From contig URWD01000012.1 in NCBI GenBank assembly GCA_900551525.1, forward strand, positions 1 to 35,761: DNA of 35,761 nt, in the 5' to 3' direction. Under the pieces are notes generated by a model. The model saw only the letters and a program-made list of their open reading frames with translations. It was not told where the DNA came from and did no database searches. A program made the translations under genes and the position numbers. The DNA is from an uncultured Mycoplasmatota bacterium (GTDB taxonomy: Bacteria > Bacillota_I > Bacilli_A > RF39 > UBA660). Shown piece by piece: positions 7,231 through 15,716 of this stretch; positions within the stretch are counted from its first letter, which is position 1, and each line of letters begins with the position of its first letter.

Positions 7231-9027
7231 CTTTATAAATATTCTTAAACTATTAAACACAGATATTATAGTTACTCCGACATCTGCAAATACAGCAAGC
7301 CATATTGGTGTTATACCTAAAATTGCAAGTATTAACATAATAACTTTAAACATAATAGCAAATATAATGTTAGACAATACTATTTTCTTTGTTATTTTGC
7401 TTATTTTGATAGCATCAGCAAGATTACTTAAATCATCTTTCATTAAAACTATATCACTAGCTTCAATTGTAGCATCACTACCTATTCCTCCCATAGCTAT
7501 ACCAACATCTGCACATTTTATAACCGGAGCATCATTTATTCCATCACCAACAAAAGCCGTTTTATTTTTCATTTTATATTCTTCTAAAATATTCACCTTA
7601 TCTTGTGGAAGTAAATTACCATAAGCTTTATCTAAATTTAACTTTTTTGAAATAATATTTACTACTTCTTCAGCATCCCCAGATAACATTATTAAATTAT
7701 TTATACCATCGTTTCTTAGTTTATCTAAGCTTTCTTTAGCATTTGTCTTTATTTTATCACTTATTACTATATACCCAAGTAACTTTTTGTTTTTAGCAAC
7801 ATATACAATTGTACCTAGTTCTTTATTTTCTTCTACATCTATTTTGTTATATTTTAATAATTTTTTATTACCCACCAAAATATTATCTTTACCAATAATG
7901 CAACTTATCCCTGCTCCACTTATTTCCTTAGCATTAGTTATTTTACTTTTAATTTCTTTTCCATAAGCTTTCTTAATAGATAAGGCAATTGGGTGATTAG
8001 AATTAGCTTCTGCTTCTGCTGCAAGCTTTAATAGCTCAACATCTTTATTATTTACACTAAATATCTTTGTTACTTCAAATACTCCTTCTGTAATTGTACC
8101 AGTTTTATCAAATATAATAGTATCTATATTTACTAAATCATCTAGTATATTACTTCCTTTAACAAGTATACCTTCTTTACTACATTTACCTATGCCAGAA
8201 AAATAACCTAAAGGAACTGATATAACTAAAGCACATGGGCAAGAAATAACAAGCATTTCTAAGGCTCTATATAACCATGTGTTAAAATTACCCCCTAAAA
8301 TGGTGGGAATAATAATAATTAAAATGGCAAGAAGGACTACAATCGGAGTATAAACTTTAGAAAACTTAGTAATAAACTTTTCAGTTTTAGTTTTCTTTTC
8401 TTCAGATTTTTCTAAAATTTCAATTATTTTACTAGCAGTACTTGTTTCAAATGTTTTTGTTGCTTTTACTTCAAGTACTCCTTCTAAATTTATTGTGCCA
8501 CTTAAGACTTCACTATTTTTATAAACTGCACGTGGCACTGTTTCACCAGTTAAGCTCGATGTATCTAAGTGGCTTTCACCTTTTATTATAATTCCATCAA
8601 GGGCAACCTTTTCACCAGGTGCTACTACAAAAATATCTCCAATATTTGCATTATTTACATCTGTAACACCAATATCTTTCAAATTTATTTTATCACTTCT
8701 TAAATCCATTAATTCTACTATTGCTTTTTTAGAGTTATCTACTGCTAAATCTGATAAATATTCACCAATTGAAAATAATAACATGACTAAAACAGCTTCT
8801 GGATACTCACCAATATAAAAAGCTCCTAAAGTTGCTATAATCATAAGAAAGTTTTCATCAAATATTTTTCCTTCTCTAATGTTTTTAAAAGCATTAAAAT
8901 AAACTTCTTTAGAAATAAAAACATAACTTATTACTAAAAGGTATATATTTTCATTAAAAATCATTCCTAATACTAGTAATATAATACTAATTATTATTCT
9001 AATTAAATCTTCATTTATTTTTTTCAT
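7222..9027 (-). CDS. Zinc/cadmium/lead-exporting P1B-type ATPase
   Basis: A heavy-metal efflux pump of the ZntA/CadA group (P1B-2) in the cytoplasmic membrane. Motifs: TGE actuator loop (160-162), transmembrane CPC (263-265), phosphorylation site DKTGT (Asp307), the P1B signature HP (345-346), the hinge GDGINDAP, and the conserved Asp582 in the last membrane span (FADVG) followed by NSLR, which together favour Zn/Cd/Pb over copper. At 601 aa it lacks the N-terminal HMA or His-rich metal-binding domain of many relatives: the protein starts directly with membrane helices. It overlaps the upstream ArsR regulator gene by ATGA, so the two form one operon with direct metal feedback. Confidence 0.93.
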   Translation of the reverse strand: MKKINEDLIRIIISIILLVLGMIFNENIYLLVISYVFISKEVYFNAFKNIREGKIFDENFLMIIATLGAFYIGEYPEAVLVMLLFSIGEYLSDLAVDNSKKAIVELMDLRSDKINLKDIGVTDVNNANIGDIFVVAPGEKVALDGIIIKGESHLDTSSLTGETVPRAVYKNSEVLSGTINLEGVLEVKATKTFETSTASKIIEILEKSEEKKTKTEKFITKFSKVYTPIVVLLAILIIIIPTILGGNFNTWLYRALEMLVISCPCALVISVPLGYFSGIGKCSKEGILVKGSNILDDLVNIDTIIFDKTGTITEGVFEVTKIFSVNNKDVELLKLAAEAEANSNHPIALSIKKAYGKEIKSKITNAKEISGAGISCIIGKDNILVGNKKLLKYNKIDVEENKELGTIVYVAKNKKLLGYIVISDKIKTNAKESLDKLRNDGINNLIMLSGDAEEVVNIISKKLNLDKAYGNLLPQDKVNILEEYKMKNKTAFVGDGINDAPVIKCADVGIAMGGIGSDATIEASDIVLMKDDLSNLADAIKISKITKKIVLSNIIFAIMFKVIMLILAILGITPIWLAVFADVGVTIISVFNSLRIFIKRI

Positions 9028-9320
9028 AGTTTTATTCCTTCTTTAATGTGTTCAAGTCCACATTCTATTATTACTTTAATATGATTATCAGCAATACTAT
9101 AATATATTACTTGTCCTTCTTTTCTAGTTTTAACTAAATTAGTGTTTCGTAAATAACTTAACTGGTGAGATACCGCAGATGCACTTACTTTTATTTTGTT
9201 TGATATATCACCAACAGAAGTTTCTTTTTGAAGCAATACTTCAAGTATTCTAAGTCTTGTTGTATCACTAAATACTTTAAAGAACTCACTTAATTCATTA
9301 ATTATTTTAATATCTTCCAT
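9024..9320 (-). CDS. ArsR/SmtB-family metal-sensing repressor, CzrA-like
   Basis: A 98-aa winged-helix repressor. The recognition helix lies around VSASAVSHQLSYLRN. The C-terminal alpha-5 helix has D78-x-H80 and H91-x2-E94, matching the DxH...HxxE/H interhelical zinc site of CzrA/SmtB/NmtR. The alpha-3 CxC motif of arsenic and cadmium sensors is absent, so zinc (or cobalt/nickel) sensing is the best reading. It is the first gene of the operon with the P1B-ATPase. The ribosome site AAGGAG abuts the operator, so the bound repressor would block both the promoter and translation initiation of its own mRNA. Confidence 0.93.
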   Translation of the reverse strand: MEDIKIINELSEFFKVFSDTTRLRILEVLLQKETSVGDISNKIKVSASAVSHQLSYLRNTNLVKTRKEGQVIYYSIADNHIKVIIECGLEHIKEGIKL

Positions 9321-9330
9321 ACTATCTCCT

Positions 9331-9352
9331 TATATGAATATCTGTTCATATA
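9331..9352 (-). promoter_or_regulatory. ArsR-type operator
   Basis: Inverted repeat TATATGAA (9331-9338) / TTCATATA (9345-9352), a perfect 8-bp dyad with a 6-nt centre. It resembles the ATATGAAC-type operators of SmtB/CzrA regulators. It lies just downstream of the -10 box and abuts the ribosome site. Confidence 0.75.
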
Positions 9353-9355
9353 TTC

Positions 9356-9384
9356 ATTATACTTTTATTATAATATTATTGCAA
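9356..9384 (-). promoter_or_regulatory. Promoter of the zinc-efflux operon
   Basis: On the minus strand, TTGCAA (9379-9384), a 17-nt spacer and TATAAT (9356-9361). Confidence 0.75.
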
Positions 9385-9385
9385 C

Positions 9386-9413
9386 TAAAAAGAAGTAACT
9401 TTACATTACTTCT
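9386..9413 (-). terminator. Terminator of the HNH gene
   Basis: On the minus strand, AGAAGTAA (9406-9413 arm) and TTACTTCT (9391-9398 arm) with a 7-nt loop, followed by TTTT. Confidence 0.8.
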
Positions 9414-9416
9414 AAA

Positions 9417-10433
9417 CTATTTTTTAATATATCTACATTTTGGATAGTTACTGCATCCCATGAAGGCACCATATTTTCCACTTCTTTTAACCAATGTCCC
9501 TCCACATCTTGGACAAACATCATTAGTTTCAAAATCTTCTTTAGTTTTATCACTTTTTCCACTATTACATCTATCACATAAAGTTTGTAAATTACTCATG
9601 ACAGTCTTTCCACCTTTGGATAACGGAATAATATGATCAACCTCAAGTTTTGCACCATCTTTCGATGTTATTCCACATTTTTGACAAGTAAAATTATCTC
9701 TTTTTAAAACATTGTATCTGATATCATCATTCATAATTTTTCTTTCTTGCCTTTTAGTTACTTCATACTTATTTCCATTTTCCCATTCTTTATAAAGTTC
9801 TAATAGCTCGTCATAGTTTCTAAAGCCATTTCTGCTTTCATTAATTCTACCACCATTACTTCTATAATATACTTCTAAACTGACTCTTATTAAAAAGTCT
9901 TTTTTGGTATATATTACTTTATCTAACACAATATTTTCTATTCTTTTATATTTTTTATCAGAATATTTAGTGTTATTTATAGATTCTTGTTCTAATATCT
10001 TTGCTACATTTTTCTCATATTCATCAAGCAAAGAAATATTGTATATTGAATTTTCGATATCTGTTCTAAGGCCTTTAATATCATTTTCGATATGATATTT
10101 TATTACATCATCACCATTAACTCTATCTAAACTTTTCCTTGAATATTCTCTTTCTAAAACATTATGTTTTTTACTACTTATTTTTTTGAAATCTTTATTA
10201 AGTTCTTCAATTTCTTTTACCTTTTCACTATTAACTTCAATAACTTCTTCTCTTTTTCTTGATATTGCATTTACTATTACTAAAGAAAGACATATAGAAA
10301 GAACTAACGCAAGCATATTCAAATTTTCATGCATTTTATTATCAATATTAAAATTTGATAATAAAGAAAAAAATATTAAACACAATAAAAAACTAATCCC
10401 CGTTACTAATAAAACTTTTACCCATCTATTCAT
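9417..10433 (-). CDS. Membrane-anchored HNH endonuclease with topoisomerase-type zinc ribbon
   Basis: A 338-aa fusion protein. Two hydrophobic helices (about 6-26 and 38-58) are followed by a charged helical linker (60-235). The HNH domain carries Cys250/Cys253, the catalytic LEVDHIIPLSKGG (His267), Asn281 and Cys286/Cys289. A C-terminal zinc ribbon (Cys307, Cys310, Cys327, Cys333; ending GAFMGCSNYPKCRYIKK) is of the kind found at the C-terminus of topoisomerase I. The ribbon normally grips single-stranded DNA, so the parts suggest a nuclease tethered to the membrane that recognises unusual or entering DNA. With both helices forming a hairpin, the nuclease would lie in the cytoplasm. The ribosome site is GAGGAAG, and terminators lie on both sides. 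Domain calls are firm; a defence or DNA-uptake role is inference. Confidence 0.85.
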   Translation of the reverse strand: MNRWVKVLLVTGISFLLCLIFFSLLSNFNIDNKMHENLNMLALVLSICLSLVIVNAISRKREEVIEVNSEKVKEIEELNKDFKKISSKKHNVLEREYSRKSLDRVNGDDVIKYHIENDIKGLRTDIENSIYNISLLDEYEKNVAKILEQESINNTKYSDKKYKRIENIVLDKVIYTKKDFLIRVSLEVYYRSNGGRINESRNGFRNYDELLELYKEWENGNKYEVTKRQERKIMNDDIRYNVLKRDNFTCQKCGITSKDGAKLEVDHIIPLSKGGKTVMSNLQTLCDRCNSGKSDKTKEDFETNDVCPRCGGTLVKRSGKYGAFMGCSNYPKCRYIKK

Positions 10434-10472
10434 AAATTACACTTCCTCACAACAATTTTAACAAATATTTTA

Positions 10473-10502
10473 AAAAAAGTAAAACCAAATTTAGCTTTAC
10501 TT
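10473..10502 (-). terminator. Terminator of the LiaF-like/DUF4097-like pair
   Basis: On the minus strand, AAGTAAA (10496-10502) and TTTACTT (10478-10484) with a T-run behind. It overlaps the stop codon of the upstream gene. Confidence 0.7.
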
Positions 10503-11282
10503 ATTTGTATTAATTATAATACTTCCAATACCACCATCTATCTTGATGTCATTTACACCTTCACCCACTGATGCATCCTTTGAATAGTCTTCTCCATTAA
10601 TAGTTATGCTACCAAGGCCTTTACTTGCTTTAATAGTATAATCATTATCATTTAAATCAAGTATTAATTCTCCAATACCTTGTTCTATTTTATTATCACC
10701 ATGTAAACTACCACTAAAATAAAATTTTCCAGCTCCCATGTCTAAATCCAAATCTTCTAGTACTGAACTTTTAATATTAAGCTCACCTGCTCCACCATCA
10801 ATATCTGTTTTACCAGAAATTAAATTATTGATAATTACTTTACCTGCTCCTTGATCTAAGTTAAATCTACTTGTGTCTATATCACTAATTTCAAGCTTTC
10901 CAGCACCGAAATCAATATTTAAATCTTTTAAATTATTTGGAATAGTAATTATTACTTTACTAATGCTTTTGTTTCTAAAAACATTTACACTTTTTTCTTT
11001 AATAGTTAAAGTATCACTTTCTTCATTTACTTTAAATCTTTTACTTACATTATCTGCAATTACATTTAATGTATCTCCTTTTTTAATAATTAAGTTAGAT
11101 GTTCCCATATCAATTTTAATATTCTTTATTTCACTGGAATAGTTTTCATTCATATTTATATCATTATTAACTGAAAATATATTTGATGCAAAATAAACAA
11201 TAGTATTTATTATGCTTACAATTATAAATATTGCTAAACATATTGCAAAAGCTTTAATTAGCCTATGAGTTGTTTCATTCAT
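10497..11282 (-). CDS. Membrane-anchored DUF4097-like beta-helix protein
   Basis: A 261-aa protein with an N-terminal membrane helix (about 9-34) and an extracytoplasmic region built from repeated short strands: IDMGTSNLIIKKG, LNIDFGAGKLEISDI, LDQGAGKVIINNL, IDGGAGELNIKSS, LDMGAGKFYFSG, IEQGIGELILDL, IDGGIGSIIINT. The DxGxGxxxI rungs are typical of the DUF4097 'putative adhesin' group, which includes LiaG of the Lia cell-envelope stress system. It overlaps the upstream LiaF-like gene by ATGA. It probably works with that protein at the membrane as an envelope sensor or scaffold, but no LiaRS two-component pair lies in the window. Confidence 0.8.
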   Translation of the reverse strand: MNETTHRLIKAFAICLAIFIIVSIINTIVYFASNIFSVNNDINMNENYSSEIKNIKIDMGTSNLIIKKGDTLNVIADNVSKRFKVNEESDTLTIKEKSVNVFRNKSISKVIITIPNNLKDLNIDFGAGKLEISDIDTSRFNLDQGAGKVIINNLISGKTDIDGGAGELNIKSSVLEDLDLDMGAGKFYFSGSLHGDNKIEQGIGELILDLNDNDYTIKASKGLGSITINGEDYSKDASVGEGVNDIKIDGGIGSIIINTNK

Positions 11283-11968
11283 TTTATTTCAATGCCTCCG
11301 AATAAGGCAAAACCATCTACATAAATTGTTTTCTTTACAGTCTTATTTGTTTTTTCATCTAAGCCTTCACTTGTTACTCCGCCGAATATTGGTGTAGATT
11401 TAATCTTTACTTCTACATCTTTTGGAACGAGAATTGTTATACCTGCAAAGATAGCACTTGCTTTAATATAAGTTTCATTTTTTAAATCAGCATCTCTTAA
11501 GTCTAATTTAATAGAACCAAAAACAGCATCTAAATTAGCTTTTTCAAACTTTTCTCCAGCTTTATTAATATTTTGTTCTCCGAATGTAGCAGTTATTACT
11601 TCAGTATTTGAAAAATCAGCATTATCTATTTTTTCTTTAACAATGGTTTTAGCCTTATTTCCAAATATTAGGGATAAACCTATGATAACTACGATTACTG
11701 GTAATAAAATTTCCCATAGAATGTCAAAATCAAATACGTCTAAACTACCTAAAAGAAGAAAAATACCAATAACCAAACATATCGCAGATGATACTTTTCC
11801 ATTATTTTTAGGATTTACTAAAGATATAGCACTTGGCACAATAATAAAAAGTGTCCACCAACCATCAAAGAATATGTTAATGTCTGTTACTCCGGTTCTG
11901 TTTAAGCCCCAGATAACACCAATAACTACCAAAACAATACCCCATAAAATACGACTTAAATTTTTCAT
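11279..11968 (-). CDS. LiaF-like four-helix membrane protein
   Basis: A 229-aa protein with four transmembrane helices in the first 105 residues (about 7-21, 37-52, 62-76, 85-103) and a C-terminal beta-rich domain with the repeated signature ATFGEQNIN, AVFGSIKLDLRDA, AIFAGITILVPKDVEVKI and PIFGGV. This matches the LiaF/YvqF (DUF2154) C-terminal domain. In Bacillus LiaF inhibits the LiaRS response to cell-wall antibiotics. The start at 11968 has ribosome site AAAGGGTGAG. It begins 23 nt after the priA stop with no terminator between, so it is likely co-transcribed with priA. Its role without LiaRS nearby is unknown. Confidence 0.82.
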   Translation of the reverse strand: MKNLSRILWGIVLVVIGVIWGLNRTGVTDINIFFDGWWTLFIIVPSAISLVNPKNNGKVSSAICLVIGIFLLLGSLDVFDFDILWEILLPVIVVIIGLSLIFGNKAKTIVKEKIDNADFSNTEVITATFGEQNINKAGEKFEKANLDAVFGSIKLDLRDADLKNETYIKASAIFAGITILVPKDVEVKIKSTPIFGGVTSEGLDEKTNKTVKKTIYVDGFALFGGIEIK

Positions 11969-11991
11969 CTAAACTCACCCTTTCTTAAGTC

Positions 11992-14175
11992 TTAAATATT
12001 AATTGGATTAAAATCCATTTCTAATCTAATATCCTTATTCATTATAAACAAATTATCTAGTTCTTTCAAGCATTTCCTTAAATTATCACACTTTTTATAT
12101 TTTAATATTATTTGCATTCGGTATTCATTATTAAATTTAAATACTTGAGCAGTTGTTGGTCCAAGAACAATTACATCATTTAGATTTTTATCTAAGTAAG
12201 TTTTAACTTTTTTACTGGTTTCAATTGTATTTTGATAATCTTTACCTATCACTTTTAAACTCACTAAATAAAAATATGGTGGATATTTAAGTTTTTGCCT
12301 AAAGTTCATTTCATGAAGATAAAATTTATCATAACTATTTTCTTGGACACATTTTATCACATAATTATCGGGATTAAATGTTTGAATAATAACTTCACCA
12401 GGTGTTGTACTTCTGCCACTTCTACCTGCGACTTGATGAAGAAGAGAAAAAGTATTCTCACTTGCTTTAAAATTAGGAATATTTAATGTAGTATCAGCAT
12501 TTATAACTCCAACTAAAGTTACTTTTGGAAAATCTAATCCTTTACTAATCATTTGTGTTCCTAGTAAAATATTATATTTTTCATTTTTAAAATCTTCAAT
12601 TATTTTTTCATGAGCACCTTTATTTCTTGTTGTATCTTGATCCATTCGAACAATGCTTGCACTAGGCATTAATTCTTTTAGTTTTTCTTCAAGTTTTTCA
12701 GTCCCAAGGCCATAATAATTTAAAGCCTTTTCACGACATTCTGGGCAAATATCTTCACATTTCTTTTGATAGCCACAATAATGACATATTAAATTGTTAG
12801 TACTTTTGTGGTATGTTAAAGTTATATCACATGATGGACATTTATATGTAAAACCACAATTACTACATGTAATAAAAGTTGAAAAACCTCTTCGATTTAG
12901 AAGCAAAATAATTTGTTCATTTTTAGATATTTTTTCTTTCATTTTAGAAATAAGTAAATCACTAAATATCATATTTCTTTTTTTCATTTCATCTTCCATA
13001 TTAACTATATGTATCTTTGGTAATATGGCAGTGCCCACTCTTTTTTTTAAAGTAAGTAACGTATAAACCCCTTTATCTGCTCTGGCTTTACTCTCTAAAG
13101 AAGGTGTTGCACTTGCAAGCACAACAGGAATATTATTATATTTTCCTCGGTACATCGCTATATCTCTGGCATGATATCTTGGATTATTATCTTGTTTATA
13201 GCTACTTGCATCTTCTTCATCAATAATTATAATACCTAAATTTTGAAGCGGAGCAAATATAGCACTTCGAGTGCCTACCACAACATGAACTTCACCGCGG
13301 TATATTTTTAAATATTCATCATATTTTTCACCTTGAGATAAAGAACTATGTAAAATAGCAACATCACTTCCAAAAGCTTCATAAAATCTTTTAGCAATTT
13401 GATGTGTCAGACTAATCTCTGGAACAAGTACAATTCCCGTTTTGCCAAGATTTATAATTTCTTCAATTAATTTTATATAAACTTCAGTTTTTCCAGAACC
13501 TGTTATACCATAAAGCAAAAATGGTTCATACTTTCCAAATGACTCTTTAACTTTTAAAAATACTTTATTCTGATCATCAGTAAGTTCTTTCTTTATATTA
13601 CTTGTTTCTTTATTAATTCGATATTTTTGTACCTTTTCTATATCTAAAATACCATTTTCAAGTAATGATTTAACTAGTGATAAACTATAATTTTTCTTTA
13701 GAGCTTTACCATTTTCTAGTAACTCATCAATTATTTTTATTTGACTTTTTCTTTTATTTTGATATGTATTTTTGTATTCTAAAGCTTTTTCTTTATCTTT
13801 AATAAATATGAATTCATCATATAAATCATAATTAGTTTTTTGTTTTTTTACTTTTAAACTAGAAGGGAGCATTGTTTGATACGCAGTAATCAATGTACAT
13901 AATGTATTTTCAGATAAATACTTACCTAAATCCATTAGTTCTTTATTTAAAACTAATTTTTCATCCGCAATACTTGTAATATATTTAATTTCATATGATA
14001 TATCCTGTATAGAATCTAAAATATCAGTTACAAAGCCAACAACTTCTTGATGACCAAAAGGAACCATTACTTTCATTCCCACTTTAAGAATGCCCCAAAG
14101 GTCATTTGGAATCATATATATAAATTCTTTATCTAATTTTTTTATGCTATATTCTATGATAACTTTTGCGTACAT
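11992..14175 (-). CDS. priA: Primosomal replication restart helicase PriA
   Basis: A 3'-to-5' helicase that recognises stalled forks and reloads the replisome through DnaD/DnaB/DnaI in Firmicutes (the latter two are at 27566-29718 here). It has an N-terminal 3'-DNA-binding domain (about 1-105), Walker A GITGSGKTE, motif II IIIDEEDASSYKQ, motif III SATPSLES, and a zinc-binding insert with four CxxC pairs (CSNCGFTYKCPSC, CHYCGYQKKCEDICPEC). Helicase motifs V/VI include LLGTQMISKGLDFP and HQVAGRSGR. The length, 727 aa, is normal. Motif II reads DEED where PriA normally has DEEH; the codon is clearly GAT. The ribosome site GGAGG is 6 nt before ATG 14175. Confidence 0.97.
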   Translation of the reverse strand: MYAKVIIEYSIKKLDKEFIYMIPNDLWGILKVGMKVMVPFGHQEVVGFVTDILDSIQDISYEIKYITSIADEKLVLNKELMDLGKYLSENTLCTLITAYQTMLPSSLKVKKQKTNYDLYDEFIFIKDKEKALEYKNTYQNKRKSQIKIIDELLENGKALKKNYSLSLVKSLLENGILDIEKVQKYRINKETSNIKKELTDDQNKVFLKVKESFGKYEPFLLYGITGSGKTEVYIKLIEEIINLGKTGIVLVPEISLTHQIAKRFYEAFGSDVAILHSSLSQGEKYDEYLKIYRGEVHVVVGTRSAIFAPLQNLGIIIIDEEDASSYKQDNNPRYHARDIAMYRGKYNNIPVVLASATPSLESKARADKGVYTLLTLKKRVGTAILPKIHIVNMEDEMKKRNMIFSDLLISKMKEKISKNEQIILLLNRRGFSTFITCSNCGFTYKCPSCDITLTYHKSTNNLICHYCGYQKKCEDICPECREKALNYYGLGTEKLEEKLKELMPSASIVRMDQDTTRNKGAHEKIIEDFKNEKYNILLGTQMISKGLDFPKVTLVGVINADTTLNIPNFKASENTFSLLHQVAGRSGRSTTPGEVIIQTFNPDNYVIKCVQENSYDKFYLHEMNFRQKLKYPPYFYLVSLKVIGKDYQNTIETSKKVKTYLDKNLNDVIVLGPTTAQVFKFNNEYRMQIILKYKKCDNLRKCLKELDNLFIMNKDIRLEMDFNPINI

Positions 14176-14195
14176 TTAAGCCTCCATGTAATAAT

Positions 14196-14225
14196 ATTTT
14201 ATCATGGTTAACAAATAAAACTCAA
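14196..14225 (-). promoter_or_regulatory. Probable priA promoter
   Basis: On the minus strand, TTGAGT (14220-14225), an 18-nt spacer and TAAAAT (14196-14201). The -35 lies within the 3' arm of the rpe terminator. Confidence 0.4.
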
Positions 14226-14252
14226 GCATTTTTCTACTTGAGTTTGTATTTT
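14212..14252. terminator. Terminator after rpe, possibly bidirectional
   Basis: Inverted repeat AAACTCAAG (14218-14226) / CTTGAGTTT (14237-14245). The flank is T-rich on the minus-strand exit and carries a longer T-run on the plus-strand exit. It ends the ten-gene run that starts with the Fic gene. Confidence 0.75.
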
Positions 14253-14254
14253 TT

Positions 14255-14887
14255 TTAACATGATTTTTTTAATTTTTCTATTTGTTTTTCAAAATCTTTT
14301 GACTTGCAAATAAATGAACCTGAAACTACACCATCTGCATCTAATACTTTCTTTATTGTTTTATCATTGATGCCACCATCTATATAAATTTCAAAGTTAT
14401 TTTCATTTTTATAAGATAGTAATTCTTTAAGACGCTTCTCTGTTTCTTCTAAAAATTTTTGACCACCTTTACCTGGCACAACACTCATTAAAAGTACTCT
14501 ATCTACATAAGGAATATAATGAGCAAAATCTTTAATATTTTCATCTGGATTTATAGCAATTCCTCTTTTTACTTCATGATAAGATAGTTCATTTAATATT
14601 CCAAGTGCTCCCGGTTCAGTTTTAGGATGAATATATACACAATCTGGATACAACAAAAGTATTTTATCTAAGTATTTACTAGGTCTATCTACCATCATAT
14701 GAATATCCATTGGTTTAGTATTATCTTTAAATATTTCTTGAAGATAATCTATATCAAAGTTTTTAGTTCCAGCATAAACCCCATCCATTAAATCAACATG
14801 TAAGCCATCTGCATCAGTCTCATTAATTAAATCTATTGTTTTTTTTATATCATATAAACTACTTATATAACTTACGGTTATTTTCAT
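14255..14887 (-). CDS. rpe: Ribulose-phosphate 3-epimerase
   Basis: Interconverts ribulose 5-phosphate and xylulose 5-phosphate in the pentose phosphate pathway, on a TIM barrel. Metal and catalytic residues are visible in LHVDLMDGVY (His30, Asp32, Asp35), MDIHMM (His63) and IYIDGGIN (Asp170). The phosphate loop reads MSVVPGKGGQKF (family MTVNPGFGGQ), and the first strand reads ITVSYISSLYD instead of the usual IAPSILSADF, so this is a divergent member. Its ATG (RBS AAGGAG, 4-nt spacing) lies 29 nt inside the end of rsgA, giving translational coupling. It is the last gene of the run, as in the Bacillus order rlmN-stp-prkC-rsgA-rpe. Confidence 0.93.
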   Translation of the reverse strand: MKITVSYISSLYDIKKTIDLINETDADGLHVDLMDGVYAGTKNFDIDYLQEIFKDNTKPMDIHMMVDRPSKYLDKILLLYPDCVYIHPKTEPGALGILNELSYHEVKRGIAINPDENIKDFAHYIPYVDRVLLMSVVPGKGGQKFLEETEKRLKELLSYKNENNFEIYIDGGINDKTIKKVLDADGVVSGSFICKSKDFEKQIEKLKKSC

Positions 14888-15716
14888 GGCACTCCTTTAT
14901 AAATCTTGTATAATTGATATATCTTGAAGGAAGTATTTCTCCTTTAGATACTGCATCAATTACTTTACATCCTTTTTCTTTTAAATGATTACAATTTTTA
15001 AAATCACAATTATATTTACTAAATTCTAAGAATGTTTCTTTTAATTTTTCACTATCTATATTCTTTAAGTCTAATGCTGAAAAACCTGGTGTATCCACAA
15101 AATATATTTTACCTATTTTATATATTTCCGTGTGTCTTGTAGTATGTACTCCTCGATTTAAAGCATCACTTATAGGTTTAGTTTCTAAATTTAATTTTTT
15201 ATCTAATTTATTAAGTAAACTTGATTTACCTGCTCCAGTTTGACCTGTTAAAACTACTAAATTATTTTTAAGTATTTTTTTTAATTTACCTAAATGGTTA
15301 TTATCAGTTACTAGAATACCTATTTTTTTATAATATTTTATTAAAGGTTTTAGTTCCTTTAATTCTTTTTTAGAAAGTAAATCAAGTTTAGTTAGGCATA
15401 TAACAGGTTTAATATTATTTGCTAAAACTACAGATAATTCTTTATCAAGTAAACTAAGTGATAAATCTGGTTTTTTAACACTTGTTACTATTAAAGCAAT
15501 ATCAACATTACTAACTACAGGTCTATCAAGTTCATTTTTTCTAGGAAGTATTTCTTCAATAGTTAAAGTTTTCTCATCTATTTTAACTATATCACCCACC
15601 AAAGGGGAAAGTCCTAAATTTCTGAACTTTCCCCTAGCACCACAAACATAATCTTTTCCACTAGCTGTAACTCTATATTGGTTACTTATTTGTTTTGTTA
15701 TTCTACCTTCGATCAT
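14859..15716 (-). CDS. rsgA: Ribosome small-subunit-dependent GTPase RsgA
   Basis: A late 30S assembly factor whose GTPase is stimulated by the ribosome. It shows the circularly permuted motif order: N-terminal OB fold (1-65), G4 TKLDL (about 109-113) before the P loop GQTGAGKSS (158-166), then G3 DTPGFS. The C-terminal zinc site is C237-x4-C-x-H244-x5-C250. The length is 285 aa, as usual. The start codon overlaps the prkC stop (TAATG). Confidence 0.97.
   Translation of the reverse strand: MIEGRITKQISNQYRVTASGKDYVCGARGKFRNLGLSPLVGDIVKIDEKTLTIEEILPRKNELDRPVVSNVDIALIVTSVKKPDLSLSLLDKELSVVLANNIKPVICLTKLDLLSKKELKELKPLIKYYKKIGILVTDNNHLGKLKKILKNNLVVLTGQTGAGKSSLLNKLDKKLNLETKPISDALNRGVHTTRHTEIYKIGKIYFVDTPGFSALDLKNIDSEKLKETFLEFSKYNCDFKNCNHLKEKGCKVIDAVSKGEILPSRYINYTRFIKECHENNRKLYK

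Noticed and set aside
14859..14887. The 29-nt overlap of rpe with rsgA as a sign of a wrong start
   Set aside because: The rpe ATG has its own AAGGAG site at proper distance and yields the family-like N-terminus, so the overlap is real coupling.
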